Shown one piece after another: positions 40,224-49,637 of a stretch of 64,000 nt of DNA. Both the position numbers and the translations under genes were made by a program. Each line of letters starts with the position of its first letter. The stretch's first letter is position 1. The notes below the pieces were generated by a model that saw only the letters and a program-made list of their open reading frames with translations, made no database searches and was not told where the DNA came from. Source of the DNA: an uncultured Pelagibacteraceae bacterium (GTDB lineage: Bacteria; Pseudomonadota; Alphaproteobacteria; Pelagibacterales; Pelagibacteraceae); NCBI GenBank assembly GCA_902523125.1, contig CABYYA010000001.1, forward strand, positions 32,948 through 96,947, in the 5' to 3' direction.

Positions 40224-40701
40224 TCGTATCTACTTAGGTATAGGCTCAAATTTAGGAAACAGAAGATATAAAATCGAACAAGCCAAGTATGAATTATCTT
40301 TAAGAAATATCAGAATTATCAAAACCTCAAATTTTTATGAGAGTTTATCATGGCCAGATGAAAGTAAACCTAAATACTTAAATATAGTATTGGAAGTTAT
40401 TTCTGATTTAAAACCTTTGGAATTACTCAAAGTATCCAAAGACATTGAAATCAGTCTTGGTCGTAAAAAAAGGTCTAAAAATGCCCCACGAGAATGTGAT
40501 ATAGACATAATTGATTATAAAAGTAAAAAAATCAGTCAAAAAATCAATTTGCCTCATCCAAGAATGCACAATAGAAATTTTGTCCTTTTTCCATTATTTG
40601 AATTAAATAAAAATTGGAAACATCCAATTTCCAAAGATCACATTAAAAAACTCATAATATCATTACCAAATAGAGACATAAGATCTATTAAACAAATCTG
40701 A
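40189..40701 (+). CDS. folK: 2-amino-4-hydroxy-6-hydroxymethyldihydropteridine pyrophosphokinase
   Basis: FolK (HPPK) pyrophosphorylates the pterin precursor in folate synthesis. The start of the fold [19 protein letters not shown] and the signature [20 protein letters not shown] are diagnostic. The start is uncertain. GTG at 40189 has AGGGA 8 nt upstream and a 35-bp overlap with smpB. ATG at 40150 would give a 74-bp overlap and 13 extra residues not typical of HPPK. The GTG start gives 170 residues. Confidence 0.88.
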   Translation: MTNQDILENQANRIYLGIGSNLGNRRYKIEQAKYELSLRNIRIIKTSNFYESLSWPDESKPKYLNIVLEVISDLKPLELLKVSKDIEISLGRKKRSKNAPRECDIDIIDYKSKKISQKINLPHPRMHNRNFVLFPLFELNKNWKHPISKDHIKKLIISLPNRDIRSIKQI

Positions 40702-40706
40702 ATTAA

Positions 40707-40715
40707 TGATATAAT
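40707..40715 (+). promoter_or_regulatory. Extended -10 element before the rel/spoT gene
   Basis: A perfect extended -10, TG-A-TATAAT (40707-40715), ends 7 nt before the ATG at 40723. Transcription would then begin at or next to the start codon, giving a leaderless or near-leaderless message. The -35 region is weak. The interpretation rests on motif and spacing alone. Confidence 0.5.
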
Positions 40716-40722
40716 AAAGTAT

Positions 40723-42468
40723 ATGCTTAATTCAGATGATTTAATAAATAAAGTAAAAGGATATAATAAGTTTTTAAATCCAGATAGGTTGAATAAGGCT
40801 TATGACTTTGCGGTAAAGGCCCATAGCAATCAAAAAAGAGCCTCAGGTGATCCGTACTCAGTCCATCCAATTGAAGTAGCAAATATATTAACTGATTTAA
40901 AATTAGATAGTGCAACCATAACTACGGGTTTATTACATGACACAATAGAGGATACATACGCAACTTATGAAACTATTAAAGGTGAGTTTGGAGATGAAGT
41001 TGCAGATTTAGTTGATGGTGTTACAAAAATATCTGCACTTGAAAATAATGCATCATCCAATTCCAAAGCAGAAAATTTTAGGAAATTAATTTTAGCTACT
41101 TCGAAAGATATTAGAGTTTTATTAGTAAAAATTGCTGATCGACTGCATAACATGAGAACTATAAAAGCAATATCAAAAGAGGAAAAAAGAATAAGGATTT
41201 CTCAAGAAACTATGGAAATTTATGCCCCACTAGCAGACAGAATGGGAATGCATAGAATTAGAGATGAGTTAGAAGATCTATCTTTTGAAATTTTAAATAA
41301 TGAAGCTAGGTTGTTAATTCAAAAAAGACTTGATGAAATAAAATTAGATAAAAAAGATATTTTTGAAACCTTATCAACTGAAATAATAAAATTATTAGAT
41401 CAAAATAAAATTTCTTCAAAAATTTATGGAAGAGAAAAAACACCTTTTTCAATCTGGAGAAAAGTTCAGAAAAAAAGAGTTTCTTTGGAACAAATTACCG
41501 ATATCATTGGATTTAGAATTATTTTGGATAATGTTGATGACTGTTATAAAACCTTAGGAATAATCCACAAAGAATATAATTGTATACCTGGGAAATTTAA
41601 AGATTATATATCTTCAGCAAAAATTAATGGCTATAAATCAATTCATACTGCAGTTATTGGATCTAATAGAAAACCCATAGAAATTCAAATAAGAACTAAA
41701 GAGATGCACGATTTTGCTGAGAGAGGAATAGCTTCTCATTGGCAATATAAGTCCTCAGAAAAATTTAATTCTCTCACCTGGAAAGAATATGATTGGTTGA
41801 AAGATTTAGTTGAAATTATAGAAAAAAATGAAAATCCTGAACACTCTTACGAATATACTAAACTTCAAATGTTCCAGGAAAATGTTTTTTGTTTTACTCC
41901 CAAAGGTTCAGTAATCAAATTACCCAAAGATGCAACAGCAATAGATTTTGCTTATGCCGTTCATACAAAGATTGGTGATACTGCAGTTGGATGTGAAATA
42001 AACGGAAACAAGAGTGAACTTCAATCAATTTTAAGAAATGGTGATAGAATAAAAATAATTACTTCAAAAAATCAATCACCATCACTTCATTGGATTCCAA
42101 CAACAAAAACCGGAAAAGCTAGAGCTGCTATAAGAAGATATTGGCATGATAGGGGTGAAGAGAAACAGGAAAGAATAAAAAAATACAATACCACTTTGTG
42201 GATTTCATTACCTGATAAACCAGGGCAATTAGGAAATGTAAGTTCATTAATAGGTGAACATAAATTAAATATTTCAAATTTAGTAATGGCTGGAAAAAAA
42301 CCTGACTATATCAATTTTAAATTTCAGCTGATAATAAGAGATTTGAAAAATTTTACTAATTTTATTGCAGAGCTTAAACAAAAAGGTATAAAATTTAAGA
42401 TAATTAGACACGAAGATAAAAGAAATGCTTTCACACAAAAAATCCTTAGATATTTTAAGAAAGACTAA
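40723..42468 (+). CDS. Bifunctional (p)ppGpp synthetase/hydrolase, compact Rel/SpoT
   Basis: The enzyme makes and degrades the alarmone (p)ppGpp. The HD hydrolase domain is intact (HPIEVANIL at 48-56; LLHDTIEDT at 70-78). The synthetase domain shows GREKTPFSIWRKVQ (236-249) and NGYKSIHTAV (302-311). A TGS domain spans 386-448 and an ACT domain about 490-562. At 581 residues it is much shorter than the usual 700-750: only about 40 residues lie between TGS and ACT, so most of the helical and zinc-finger (RIS) region is missing. It overlaps pyrE by 44 bp. Confidence 0.93.
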   Translation: MLNSDDLINKVKGYNKFLNPDRLNKAYDFAVKAHSNQKRASGDPYSVHPIEVANILTDLKLDSATITTGLLHDTIEDTYATYETIKGEFGDEVADLVDGVTKISALENNASSNSKAENFRKLILATSKDIRVLLVKIADRLHNMRTIKAISKEEKRIRISQETMEIYAPLADRMGMHRIRDELEDLSFEILNNEARLLIQKRLDEIKLDKKDIFETLSTEIIKLLDQNKISSKIYGREKTPFSIWRKVQKKRVSLEQITDIIGFRIILDNVDDCYKTLGIIHKEYNCIPGKFKDYISSAKINGYKSIHTAVIGSNRKPIEIQIRTKEMHDFAERGIASHWQYKSSEKFNSLTWKEYDWLKDLVEIIEKNENPEHSYEYTKLQMFQENVFCFTPKGSVIKLPKDATAIDFAYAVHTKIGDTAVGCEINGNKSELQSILRNGDRIKIITSKNQSPSLHWIPTTKTGKARAAIRRYWHDRGEEKQERIKKYNTTLWISLPDKPGQLGNVSSLIGEHKLNISNLVMAGKKPDYINFKFQLIIRDLKNFTNFIAELKQKGIKFKIIRHEDKRNAFTQKILRYFKKD

Positions 42469-43012
42469 TGCTTTATTAGAAGGACACTTCATTTTATCTT
42501 CTGGATTACATTCTTCAAAGTATATCCAGTGTGCTAAACTTTTAAGTTATCCATCAAAAGCAGAAAAAATATGTAAATCATTGGCTTTTAAAATTAAAAA
42601 AAATTTTAGAAAATTTGATTTAATTTTGGCACCGGCCATTGGTGGTATTGTGATAGGTTACGAAATTGGAAGGATTTTAAAAAAAGAGACGATTTTTTGT
42701 GAGAGAGTTAATGGTAAATTCACCTTGAGAAGAGGGTTTAAAATTAAAAAAGGTTCTAAAGTTATTATTATTGAAGATGTAATAACAACAGGAAAATCTA
42801 GTATGGAATGTGTAAAACTAATAAAAAAATCTAATGCAATATTAGTGGGCTTCGCCACAATTATAGACAGATCATCAAAGAAAACATTAAAAATAAGAAA
42901 TAAAATAATTTCACATCTTAAGATTGAAGTACCAACTTATAAATCAAACAAAATACCAAAAAAATTAGACTCAATTCCAATTTCAACACCAGGAAGCAGA
43001 TTTATTAAGTGA
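42425..43012 (+). CDS. pyrE: Orotate phosphoribosyltransferase
   Basis: PyrE converts orotate and PRPP to OMP. Early sequence ALLEGHFILSSGLHSSKYIQC and the PRPP-binding motif VIIIEDVITTGKSS identify it. APAIGGIVIGYEI and FCERVNGKFTLRRGF are also typical of the bacterial family. Length is 195 residues. It overlaps the rel/spoT end by 44 bp and pdxJ by 4 bp (GTGA). Confidence 0.95.
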   Translation: MLSHKKSLDILRKTNALLEGHFILSSGLHSSKYIQCAKLLSYPSKAEKICKSLAFKIKKNFRKFDLILAPAIGGIVIGYEIGRILKKETIFCERVNGKFTLRRGFKIKKGSKVIIIEDVITTGKSSMECVKLIKKSNAILVGFATIIDRSSKKTLKIRNKIISHLKIEVPTYKSNKIPKKLDSIPISTPGSRFIK

Positions 43013-43728
43013 AACGATTAGGTGTAAATATTGATCATGTTGCGACAGTTCGAAATGCTAGAGGTGAAATTCATCCTGACCCACATAAAGCTGCATTATT
43101 TGTTAAAAAAAAAGGTGCCGACTCTATCACCATACACCTTCGAGAAGACAGAAGACACATAAGAGATTTAGACGCAAAAAAAATTTGTTCAAATAAAAAA
43201 TTATTAGTAAATTTAGAAATTTCAACAAATAGTAATATCGTTAAGAATGCTTTGAGAATAAAACCAAAATTTATTTGTATTGTACCTGAAAATAGAAATG
43301 AAATAACAACTGAAGGTGGTTTAGATTTAAAGAAGAATAAAAATAGAATTAAAAAGATAATATCACAATTTAAGAAAAAAAAGATTAGAACAAGTTTATT
43401 TGTAAACCCAAATATAAAAGATATTTATTTGTCTAAAGAAATAGGTGCTGATTGTATTGAAATACATACAGGACATTTTTCCAATCTGATAAAATCAAAA
43501 AAATCTTTCATTAAGGAATTCTCAAAAATTAAGAAATGTGCAATATTAGCATCAAAAATAGGTGTGGAGGTACATGCTGGGCACGGCCTGGATTTTAAAT
43601 CTACCAAGATACTAACTAAGATAAATGAAATAGTAGAATTTAATATTGGGCATTTCATTATTGGTGAGTCTATTTTTTATGGTTTACCATTTGTCATAAA
43701 AAAGTTTAAAAGAATAATCAAAAATTAG
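43009..43728 (+). CDS. pdxJ: Pyridoxine 5'-phosphate synthase
   Basis: PdxJ makes pyridoxine 5'-phosphate from 1-deoxyxylulose-5-phosphate and 3-amino-2-oxopropyl phosphate. The N-terminal LGVNIDHVATVRNARG and HLREDRRHI and the C-terminal VEVHAGHGLDF and FNIGHFIIGES are diagnostic. The start codon is GTG, overlapping the pyrE stop. Length is 239 residues. It leads the pdxJ-acpS-lepB-rnc-recO group. Confidence 0.96.
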   Translation: MKRLGVNIDHVATVRNARGEIHPDPHKAALFVKKKGADSITIHLREDRRHIRDLDAKKICSNKKLLVNLEISTNSNIVKNALRIKPKFICIVPENRNEITTEGGLDLKKNKNRIKKIISQFKKKKIRTSLFVNPNIKDIYLSKEIGADCIEIHTGHFSNLIKSKKSFIKEFSKIKKCAILASKIGVEVHAGHGLDFKSTKILTKINEIVEFNIGHFIIGESIFYGLPFVIKKFKRIIKN

Positions 43729-43729
43729 A

Positions 43730-44122
43730 ATGAAAATTTTAGGTATCGGTGTAGATATTGTTGAAAATAAAAGACTAAAAAAATCTATTAAGAATAAAAG
43801 TTTTATCTCAAAATTATTCACTTTGCTTGAAATTAAAAACTCTAAGTTGGTAATGGATAAATCTATCTATTTTTCAAAAAAATTTGCAGCAAAAGAATCA
43901 TTTTCTAAGGCGCTTGGCACTGGATTCAGAAAAGGTTTAAATTTTAAAGATGTTGAAATCTTAAATGATAATTTAGGTAAACCATATTTTAGACTAAATA
44001 ACAAAACCAAAAAAATTATATTGAAAACATTAAAAGTGAAAAATTTTGATATATTTCTTTCAATATCTGATGAAAAAGAATATTCAATTGCATTTACCAT
44101 AATTCAGGCAAAAAATGTTTAA
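43730..44122 (+). CDS. acpS: Holo-[acyl-carrier-protein] synthase
   Basis: AcpS transfers the phosphopantetheine arm from CoA to acyl carrier protein. The magnesium-binding motif GIGVDIVENKRL is at residues 5-16 and the second signature is FAAKESFSKALGTGF. Length is 130 residues, typical. It overlaps lepB by 8 bp. Confidence 0.95.
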   Translation: MKILGIGVDIVENKRLKKSIKNKSFISKLFTLLEIKNSKLVMDKSIYFSKKFAAKESFSKALGTGFRKGLNFKDVEILNDNLGKPYFRLNNKTKKIILKTLKVKNFDIFLSISDEKEYSIAFTIIQAKNV

Positions 44123-44849
44123 TAAAAAATTTTTTATAGAAAACTTTAAGACACTTTTTTATGCTCTTATAATAGCTATAATTATTAGATCCTTAATTAT
44201 TCAACCATTTTATATTCCATCTTCATCAATGGAACCTGGCTTATTAGTTGGAGACAGACTTTTTGTAACAAAATATTCATATGGGTACAGCAAGCACTCA
44301 TTTCCATTTAGTCCACCTATTTTTAAGAGTAGAATTTTTTCTAGCAAGCCACAAAGAGGCGATGTAATAGTTTTTAAAACCCCTGCAGATAATAGAACGG
44401 ATTATATTAAAAGACTTATTGGTTTACCAGGAGATAGAATTCAGTTTATAGACACAAACTTATATCTAAATAATAGTGAAATTTTAAAATCTAAAATCTC
44501 AGAAAAAGATCCAATTTATTGTGGGGACAAGACTATTAATGTTTTTACATTTGAGGAAAAACTACCGAACGGAAAAATATATAAAACTGTTTATCTTAAA
44601 AATTTTACTTTTAAAAATTCAGACGTTTTTAATGTTCCTAATAATCACTATTTCTTTTTAGGTGATAATAGAGATTGTTCAAAAGATAGCAGGTATTTAA
44701 CTAGCGTGGGTTATGTTCATAAAGATAATCTAGTTGGTAAAGCAAGATTTATTTTTTTTTCATCTGATAAATCAATTGGTAGTATTTTTGCTTTTTGGAA
44801 ATGGAATAAATCTATTCGATTTGAGAGATTTTTTAAGAAAATTATTTAA
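44115..44849 (+). CDS. lepB: Signal peptidase I
   Basis: LepB removes signal peptides from exported proteins at the inner membrane. A hydrophobic N-terminal anchor is at about residues 12-30. The catalytic Ser lies in IPSSSMEPGL, the catalytic Lys in YIKRLIGLPGD, and GDNRDCSKDSR is the conserved box E. Length is 244 residues. It is coupled to rnc by a one-base overlap. Confidence 0.95.
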   Translation: MFNKKFFIENFKTLFYALIIAIIIRSLIIQPFYIPSSSMEPGLLVGDRLFVTKYSYGYSKHSFPFSPPIFKSRIFSSKPQRGDVIVFKTPADNRTDYIKRLIGLPGDRIQFIDTNLYLNNSEILKSKISEKDPIYCGDKTINVFTFEEKLPNGKIYKTVYLKNFTFKNSDVFNVPNNHYFFLGDNRDCSKDSRYLTSVGYVHKDNLVGKARFIFFSSDKSIGSIFAFWKWNKSIRFERFFKKII

Positions 44850-45514
44850 TGAAAATTGATTATTCTAAACTTGAAAAAAAAATAAATTATAAATTTAAAA
44901 ATAAAAATTTACTTGCTCAAAGTCTTACTCATAAAAGTTTTAATAAAATAAATAATTATGAAAAAATAGAATTTTTAGGAGACAGAGTTTTGGGTTTAGT
45001 TATCGCAAAAAAACTTTTAGAAATATATCCAGAGGAAAACGAAGGAATTTTGGATAAAAAATATGCTTCATTAGTAAATAAAAAGACATGTTTGGAAATT
45101 GCTAAAAGTATTAACTTACAAAATTATATTTTAATTTTTAATCCAAAAAATAGATCAATTAGAATTGAGGATAAGGTGATTTCGGATAGTTGTGAGGCTT
45201 TAATTGGAGCTATTTATCTCGATAGAGGATTTAATATAACAGATAAAATTATATTAGATTTATGGAAAGATAAAATAAAAGAAAGTGTGATTACTCAAAT
45301 AGATGCAAAAACAAAACTTCAAGAATTTTCATTGAAAAAGTTCAAAAGTCTACCTATTTACAAAATAATCTCTAATACTGGTCCAAGACACAAACCTGTT
45401 TTCAGAGTTGCTGTAAAATTACAAAATACGAAATTTTATAATGGCGAGGGAAAGTCTAAAAAAGAAGCAGAGCAGAATGCAGCTTTACTTTGTTTAAATG
45501 ATAATTTAATTTGA
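44849..45514 (+). CDS. rnc: Ribonuclease III
   Basis: RNase III cuts double-stranded RNA, including rRNA precursors. The signature EFLGDRVLGLVIA lies at about residues 41-53, the second acidic patch is in DSCEALIGAIYLDRG, and a dsRNA-binding domain occupies about 150-221 (TKLQEFSLKKF; GEGKSKKEAEQNAA). Length is 221 residues. It is followed directly by recO (TGATG overlap); era, normally in between, is missing. Confidence 0.96.
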   Translation: MKIDYSKLEKKINYKFKNKNLLAQSLTHKSFNKINNYEKIEFLGDRVLGLVIAKKLLEIYPEENEGILDKKYASLVNKKTCLEIAKSINLQNYILIFNPKNRSIRIEDKVISDSCEALIGAIYLDRGFNITDKIILDLWKDKIKESVITQIDAKTKLQEFSLKKFKSLPIYKIISNTGPRHKPVFRVAVKLQNTKFYNGEGKSKKEAEQNAALLCLNDNLI

Positions 45515-46194
45515 TGAATTGGGACGATACAGGTTTTTTACTTTCAAAAAATAGATATAACGAAAACTCTCTTATTTCGGAATTTTATACTAAAAATCAT
45601 GGAAAAATATCGGGTATCGTTTTTGGTGGTACTTCAAAAAAAATCAAAAATTATCTTCAAATCGGCAATCAACTATATCTAAATTATAACTCTAAGTCTG
45701 AGAATAAATTAGGATATTTTAAATTAGAAATCCAAAAAGTTTATTCACCTATATACTTTGAAAATTCCCAAAAACTTTCGTGCATTAATTCCGCGATGAG
45801 TTTAATTCGTTTATTAACAGCTGAATCTCAATCTAATATTAAAATATTTAACCTTATCAAAAAATTTTATTTAATAATCTCAAATGATGAGTGGTTAAAA
45901 GATTATATTTTTTGGGAATTAGAATTACTTAAGACCATAGGTTTTGATTTAGAATTAAGTAATTTTGCAACTAAAGAGTTATTAGATGATAAAATAATAT
46001 ATGTAGTTAAATCAAAAAATGAAAAAAAGATAATACCAAATTTTCTAATTGATAAGAAAATTGTAGTTAATGATTTGAATATACTTTTAAATGGATTAAA
46101 ATTAGTAAGTGATTTTTTAGAAAAAACCATATTAAAACCAAATAACTTAAACTATCCAATAAGCAGAACTCAGTTTATAAATTCACTGAGATAA
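45514..46194 (+). CDS. recO: DNA repair protein RecO
   Basis: RecO promotes RecA loading and strand annealing in the RecFOR pathway. The N-terminal OB-fold has DTGFLLSKNRYNENSLISEFYTK and HGKISGIVFGG, followed by a helical domain with the ELELLKTIGFDLEL pattern. Length is 226 residues from the ATG at 45514, which overlaps the rnc stop; a TTG one codon earlier is less likely. The C-terminal part is divergent. It ends directly against the convergent hemB stop. Confidence 0.9.
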   Translation: MNWDDTGFLLSKNRYNENSLISEFYTKNHGKISGIVFGGTSKKIKNYLQIGNQLYLNYNSKSENKLGYFKLEIQKVYSPIYFENSQKLSCINSAMSLIRLLTAESQSNIKIFNLIKKFYLIISNDEWLKDYIFWELELLKTIGFDLELSNFATKELLDDKIIYVVKSKNEKKIIPNFLIDKKIVVNDLNILLNGLKLVSDFLEKTILKPNNLNYPISRTQFINSLR

Positions 46195-47184
46195 TTAAGG
46201 TAAAATTTCATTTAATCTGTCTGCGTAATAACTTACTATTGCGTTTGCTCCAGCTCTTTTAAAACTTATTAAATTTTCAAATATCGCATCTTTATTTATA
46301 ATCTTTTTATCTACAGCATTGGATAACATGCTATATTCACCAGAAACTTGATAGGCAAAAACCGGAATTTTAAATTTATTTTTTATTGATCTGATAATAT
46401 CAAGATAAGGTAAACCAGGTTTTACCATGACCATATCTGCACCCTCTTTTATATCTAAAGCCACCTCTCTTATTGCTTCATCATAATTCCTGAAATCCAT
46501 TTGATAAGTTTTTTTATCTCCTTTTAAAGCAACCTTAGATCCTACGGCATCTCTAAAAGGCCCATAAAAGTTAGAAGCATATTTAACCGCGTATGAAAGA
46601 ATTTGAGTATTTTTTAAATTTTCTTTATCTAAAGCTTTTCTAATTCTACCAATTCGACCATCCATCATATCTGATGGCGCTAAAACATCACATCCCATTT
46701 GAGCTTGTAATAAAGATTGTTGAATTAAAATTTCTATAGTTTCATCATTCATTATATTGTTTGATTTAAGAATTCCGTCATGACCATGCACTGTGTAAGG
46801 ATCTAGAGCTACATCGCACATTATTCCAATTTTGTTTTTGTAACTTTTTTTGATGTATTTTATAGCTTTACATACTAAATTATCTTCATTAAGAGCCTCA
46901 CTCCCTAAATCATCTTTCAATTTAGATGATGTATAAGGAAATAAAGCAACCATAGGTATCTGATTTTTTATAGCACGATCTAAGATTATTCCCAATTTAT
47001 TGATAGAATATCTATATACACCTGGCATAGATTTTATTGTTTGAGTCTTGTTTTTACCCTCAATCAAAAAAATAGGAAGTATAAAGTCATTAGGTGATAA
47101 ATTATTTTCTGAGACAAGTCTTCTTGACCAGCTGTTTTTTCGATTTCTTCTTAGTCTCAAACTAGGATATTTTCCTATAATCAT
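46195..47184 (-). CDS. hemB: Delta-aminolevulinic acid dehydratase (porphobilinogen synthase)
   Basis: HemB condenses two 5-aminolevulinates to porphobilinogen for heme. The active-site lysines lie in SKVALKGDKKTYQMD and MVMVKPGLPYLDI. The metal region reads DVALDPYTVHGHDG, with Asp in place of the cysteines of zinc enzymes, so this is the non-zinc, Mg-type group common in alphaproteobacteria. Length is 329 residues. It diverges from the oxygenase gene across 74 bp. Confidence 0.95.
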   Translation of the reverse strand: MIIGKYPSLRLRRNRKNSWSRRLVSENNLSPNDFILPIFLIEGKNKTQTIKSMPGVYRYSINKLGIILDRAIKNQIPMVALFPYTSSKLKDDLGSEALNEDNLVCKAIKYIKKSYKNKIGIMCDVALDPYTVHGHDGILKSNNIMNDETIEILIQQSLLQAQMGCDVLAPSDMMDGRIGRIRKALDKENLKNTQILSYAVKYASNFYGPFRDAVGSKVALKGDKKTYQMDFRNYDEAIREVALDIKEGADMVMVKPGLPYLDIIRSIKNKFKIPVFAYQVSGEYSMLSNAVDKKIINKDAIFENLISFKRAGANAIVSYYADRLNEILP

Positions 47185-47206
47185 AATTAATTTTTATTTT
47201 AAAAAT

Positions 47207-47235
47207 GCGACAAATGTAATATACACATATATATT
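47207..47235 (+). promoter_or_regulatory. Possible promoter for the 2-oxoglutarate oxygenase gene
   Basis: A GCGACA box (47207-47212) is followed after 17 bp by TATATT (47230-47235), in the 74-bp divergent gap between hemB and the oxygenase gene. An AAAAGG sequence lies just downstream and could serve as a ribosome site, though it is about 15 nt from the ATG. The -35 matches four of six consensus positions. Confidence 0.4.
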
Positions 47236-47258
47236 AAAAAAGGTACAAAGCAAACGCG

Positions 47259-47897
47259 ATGACAGTTGAAAATACTAACATAATAAATTTAAATGTAAAA
47301 AAAGAGGCAAGAGTTTTAGATTTTAGTGACTTCCAAAAACAAGAAATAAAATTTGATATCTCAAAACTTCAAGAAGCGTATAATCAAATTATTCAGATTA
47401 AAAAGTTTGAAGACGCAGGTGTTACTCATTTTGGAGCCATATCATTAACTCAAATTCCTGGCGATCCAGACTCTATCAAAGGAAATAAAGCAAGAGGTGT
47501 ATATTGGACTAAACCTGACAAATCTGGTAAAGAAGTAGTGAGAGATGAGATGATAAAAGAGTCTGCATATTCTGAGTTTGTAAAAGATTATGAAAATACT
47601 TACTTTAAACATGTGTATGATATTTTGTCTTCAAAATATAAATTAGGTAGAATGAGAATTTTACTCAAAGAACCAAGATCAACCTTAAGTTGGCATAGAG
47701 ATCCAGAGCCTAGATTACATATACCTATTATCACTAACCCTGGTTGTATTATGGTTATAGATAGCGTAGCTAAACACATGCCAGCAGATGGATCTGTTTG
47801 GATTACAAATAATACAAAATATCATAACGCTTTTAACGGTGGTGAAGAAAATAGAATACATCTTGTTGCATGTGTTTTAGATTACAAGTTCAACTAA
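47259..47897 (+). CDS. 2-oxoglutarate/Fe(II) oxygenase, aspartyl/asparaginyl beta-hydroxylase-like
   Basis: The 212-residue protein has a C-terminal double-stranded beta-helix pattern. A facial triad can be read as His146-x-Asp148 (SWHRDPEPRLHIPI) and His189 (NTKYHNAFNGG), and Arg199 (ENRIHLVACVLDY) is placed to bind 2-oxoglutarate. This fits the aspartyl/asparaginyl hydroxylase-like group. The N-terminal 60 residues are not recognisable. It stands alone between hemB and rpiB, and its substrate is unknown; a protein, amino acid or small metabolite are all possible. Confidence 0.75.
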   Translation: MTVENTNIINLNVKKEARVLDFSDFQKQEIKFDISKLQEAYNQIIQIKKFEDAGVTHFGAISLTQIPGDPDSIKGNKARGVYWTKPDKSGKEVVRDEMIKESAYSEFVKDYENTYFKHVYDILSSKYKLGRMRILLKEPRSTLSWHRDPEPRLHIPIITNPGCIMVIDSVAKHMPADGSVWITNNTKYHNAFNGGEENRIHLVACVLDYKFN

Positions 47898-47898
47898 T

Positions 47899-48324
47899 TT
47901 GAAAAAAATTTTTATTTCCTCAGATCACGCCGGATTTAAATTAAAAGAAGACATTAAGAAACACCTTAGAAGTATAAAATTTAATTTTAAAGATCTTGGA
48001 CCTGTAAATGTTAATAGTGTTGACTATCCTGATTACGCACATAAATTAGCAAAAAAAGTTAAAGTTAGTAAAAATAATGTTGGTATTTTAATATGTGGTT
48101 CAGGAACTGGAATGAATATTGCGGCAAATAAGCATAAAAATATACGTGCTGCACAGTGTTTTAACGCAAAATCAACCAAATTATCCAGATTGCATAATGA
48201 TGCAAACATCATTACATTAGGGTCTAGATTAATTAGTAAAAAAAATGCTTTCAAATTTATAAAAATTTTTTTAAATACTAAATTTGATGGTGGCAGACAC
48301 TTGAGAAGGATTAAAAAGATTTAA
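47899..48324 (+). CDS. rpiB: Ribose 5-phosphate isomerase B
   Basis: RpiB interconverts ribose 5-phosphate and ribulose 5-phosphate. The start of the protein ([18 protein letters not shown]) and the active-site segment [20 protein letters not shown] are family signatures, with the catalytic cysteine in ICGSG. The start codon is TTG, immediately after the oxygenase stop. Length is 141 residues. It precedes glyA, as in many alphaproteobacteria. Confidence 0.94.
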   Translation: MKKIFISSDHAGFKLKEDIKKHLRSIKFNFKDLGPVNVNSVDYPDYAHKLAKKVKVSKNNVGILICGSGTGMNIAANKHKNIRAAQCFNAKSTKLSRLHNDANIITLGSRLISKKNAFKFIKIFLNTKFDGGRHLRRIKKI

Positions 48325-48326
48325 TT

Positions 48327-49634
48327 ATGTCTAGTGAAAAGAGTTATTTGAATGATAGCTATAAAAGTTTTTTTGAGGATGGTTTATCCGTAAAAGATCC
48401 AGAATTATATAAGGCTATTAAAGATGAATTAATAAGACAGCAACAACATATTGAGTTAATTGCTTCAGAAAATATAGTTTCACAAGCTGTCTTGGAAGCC
48501 CAAGGCTCTGTATTGACAAATAAATATGCAGAGGGTTATCCAGGTAAACGATATTACAACGGATGTGAACATGTTGACGTTGCAGAAAATCTTGCAAATG
48601 AAAGATTAAAAAAATTGTTTAATTGTAAATTTGCAAATGCTCAACCTCACTCAGGTGCACAAGCTAATGGTGCTGTATTTTTAGCTTTATTAAGTCCTGG
48701 CGATACATTTTTGGGAATGAGTTTAAATTCTGGTGGACATATAACCCACGGTCTAAAAATTTCAATGTCAGGTAAATGGTTTAATGCAATTAGTTATGAT
48801 GTTGATAAAAAATCAGAACTCATAGACTATGATAATGTTGAAAAACTTGCTTTAGAACATAAACCGAAATTAATTATTGCTGGTGGAAGTGCTTACTCAA
48901 GAGTTATAGACTTTAAAAGATTTAGAGAGATTGCTGATAAAGTTGGTGCTTATCTTATGGTTGATATGGCACATTTTTCTGGTCTGGTCGCTGGTAAAGG
49001 ATATCCTAACCCATGTGATCATGCTCATGTTGTTACATCAACAACACATAAAGTTTTTAGAAGTGCAAGAGGTGGAATAATTTTAACTAATCATGAGGAT
49101 CTTGCGAAAAAATTTAACACTGCTGTTTTTCCTGGATACCAAGGTGGTCCATTAATGCATGTTATTGCAGCTAAAGCCGCAGGTTTTCTAGAAGCTTTAC
49201 AACCAGAATTTAAAGATTACATAAAATCAGTCTTAGCGAATGCAAAAATGCTAGCTGAAACTCTAAAAAATAATGGTTTTAAAATTTACTCTGATGGAAC
49301 TGATACTCATTTAATGTTGGTAGATTTAAGACCTTATAATGTTAAAGGAAATCTTGCTGCTGAGAGTCTTTCAAGAGCAAATATTACTTGTAATAAAAAT
49401 GGAATTCCTTTTGATACTGAAAAGCCAATGATTACGTCAGGTATAAGATTGGGAACTCAAGCAGCTACAACCCGAGGCTTTGGTTTAAATGAATTTAAAA
49501 CTGTTGGTGAATTAATTACAAAAACTTTAAAAGGATTATCCGAAAATCCAAACGATAACAGCAAAGTAGAAAACGAAGTTAAAAATGAGGTTATTTCTTT
49601 AACTTCATCATTTCCGATATATAAGAACTTATAA
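48327..49634 (+). CDS. glyA: Serine hydroxymethyltransferase
   Basis: GlyA interconverts serine and glycine with tetrahydrofolate and is the main source of one-carbon units. The PLP lysine lies in [14 protein letters not shown] at about residue 242. [30 protein letters not shown] and PHSGAQAN are also conserved. Length is 435 residues. It connects functionally to the sarcosine oxidase operon, which also yields glycine and methylene-THF. Confidence 0.97.
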   Translation: MSSEKSYLNDSYKSFFEDGLSVKDPELYKAIKDELIRQQQHIELIASENIVSQAVLEAQGSVLTNKYAEGYPGKRYYNGCEHVDVAENLANERLKKLFNCKFANAQPHSGAQANGAVFLALLSPGDTFLGMSLNSGGHITHGLKISMSGKWFNAISYDVDKKSELIDYDNVEKLALEHKPKLIIAGGSAYSRVIDFKRFREIADKVGAYLMVDMAHFSGLVAGKGYPNPCDHAHVVTSTTHKVFRSARGGIILTNHEDLAKKFNTAVFPGYQGGPLMHVIAAKAAGFLEALQPEFKDYIKSVLANAKMLAETLKNNGFKIYSDGTDTHLMLVDLRPYNVKGNLAAESLSRANITCNKNGIPFDTEKPMITSGIRLGTQAATTRGFGLNEFKTVGELITKTLKGLSENPNDNSKVENEVKNEVISLTSSFPIYKNL

Positions 49635-49637
49635 TTA

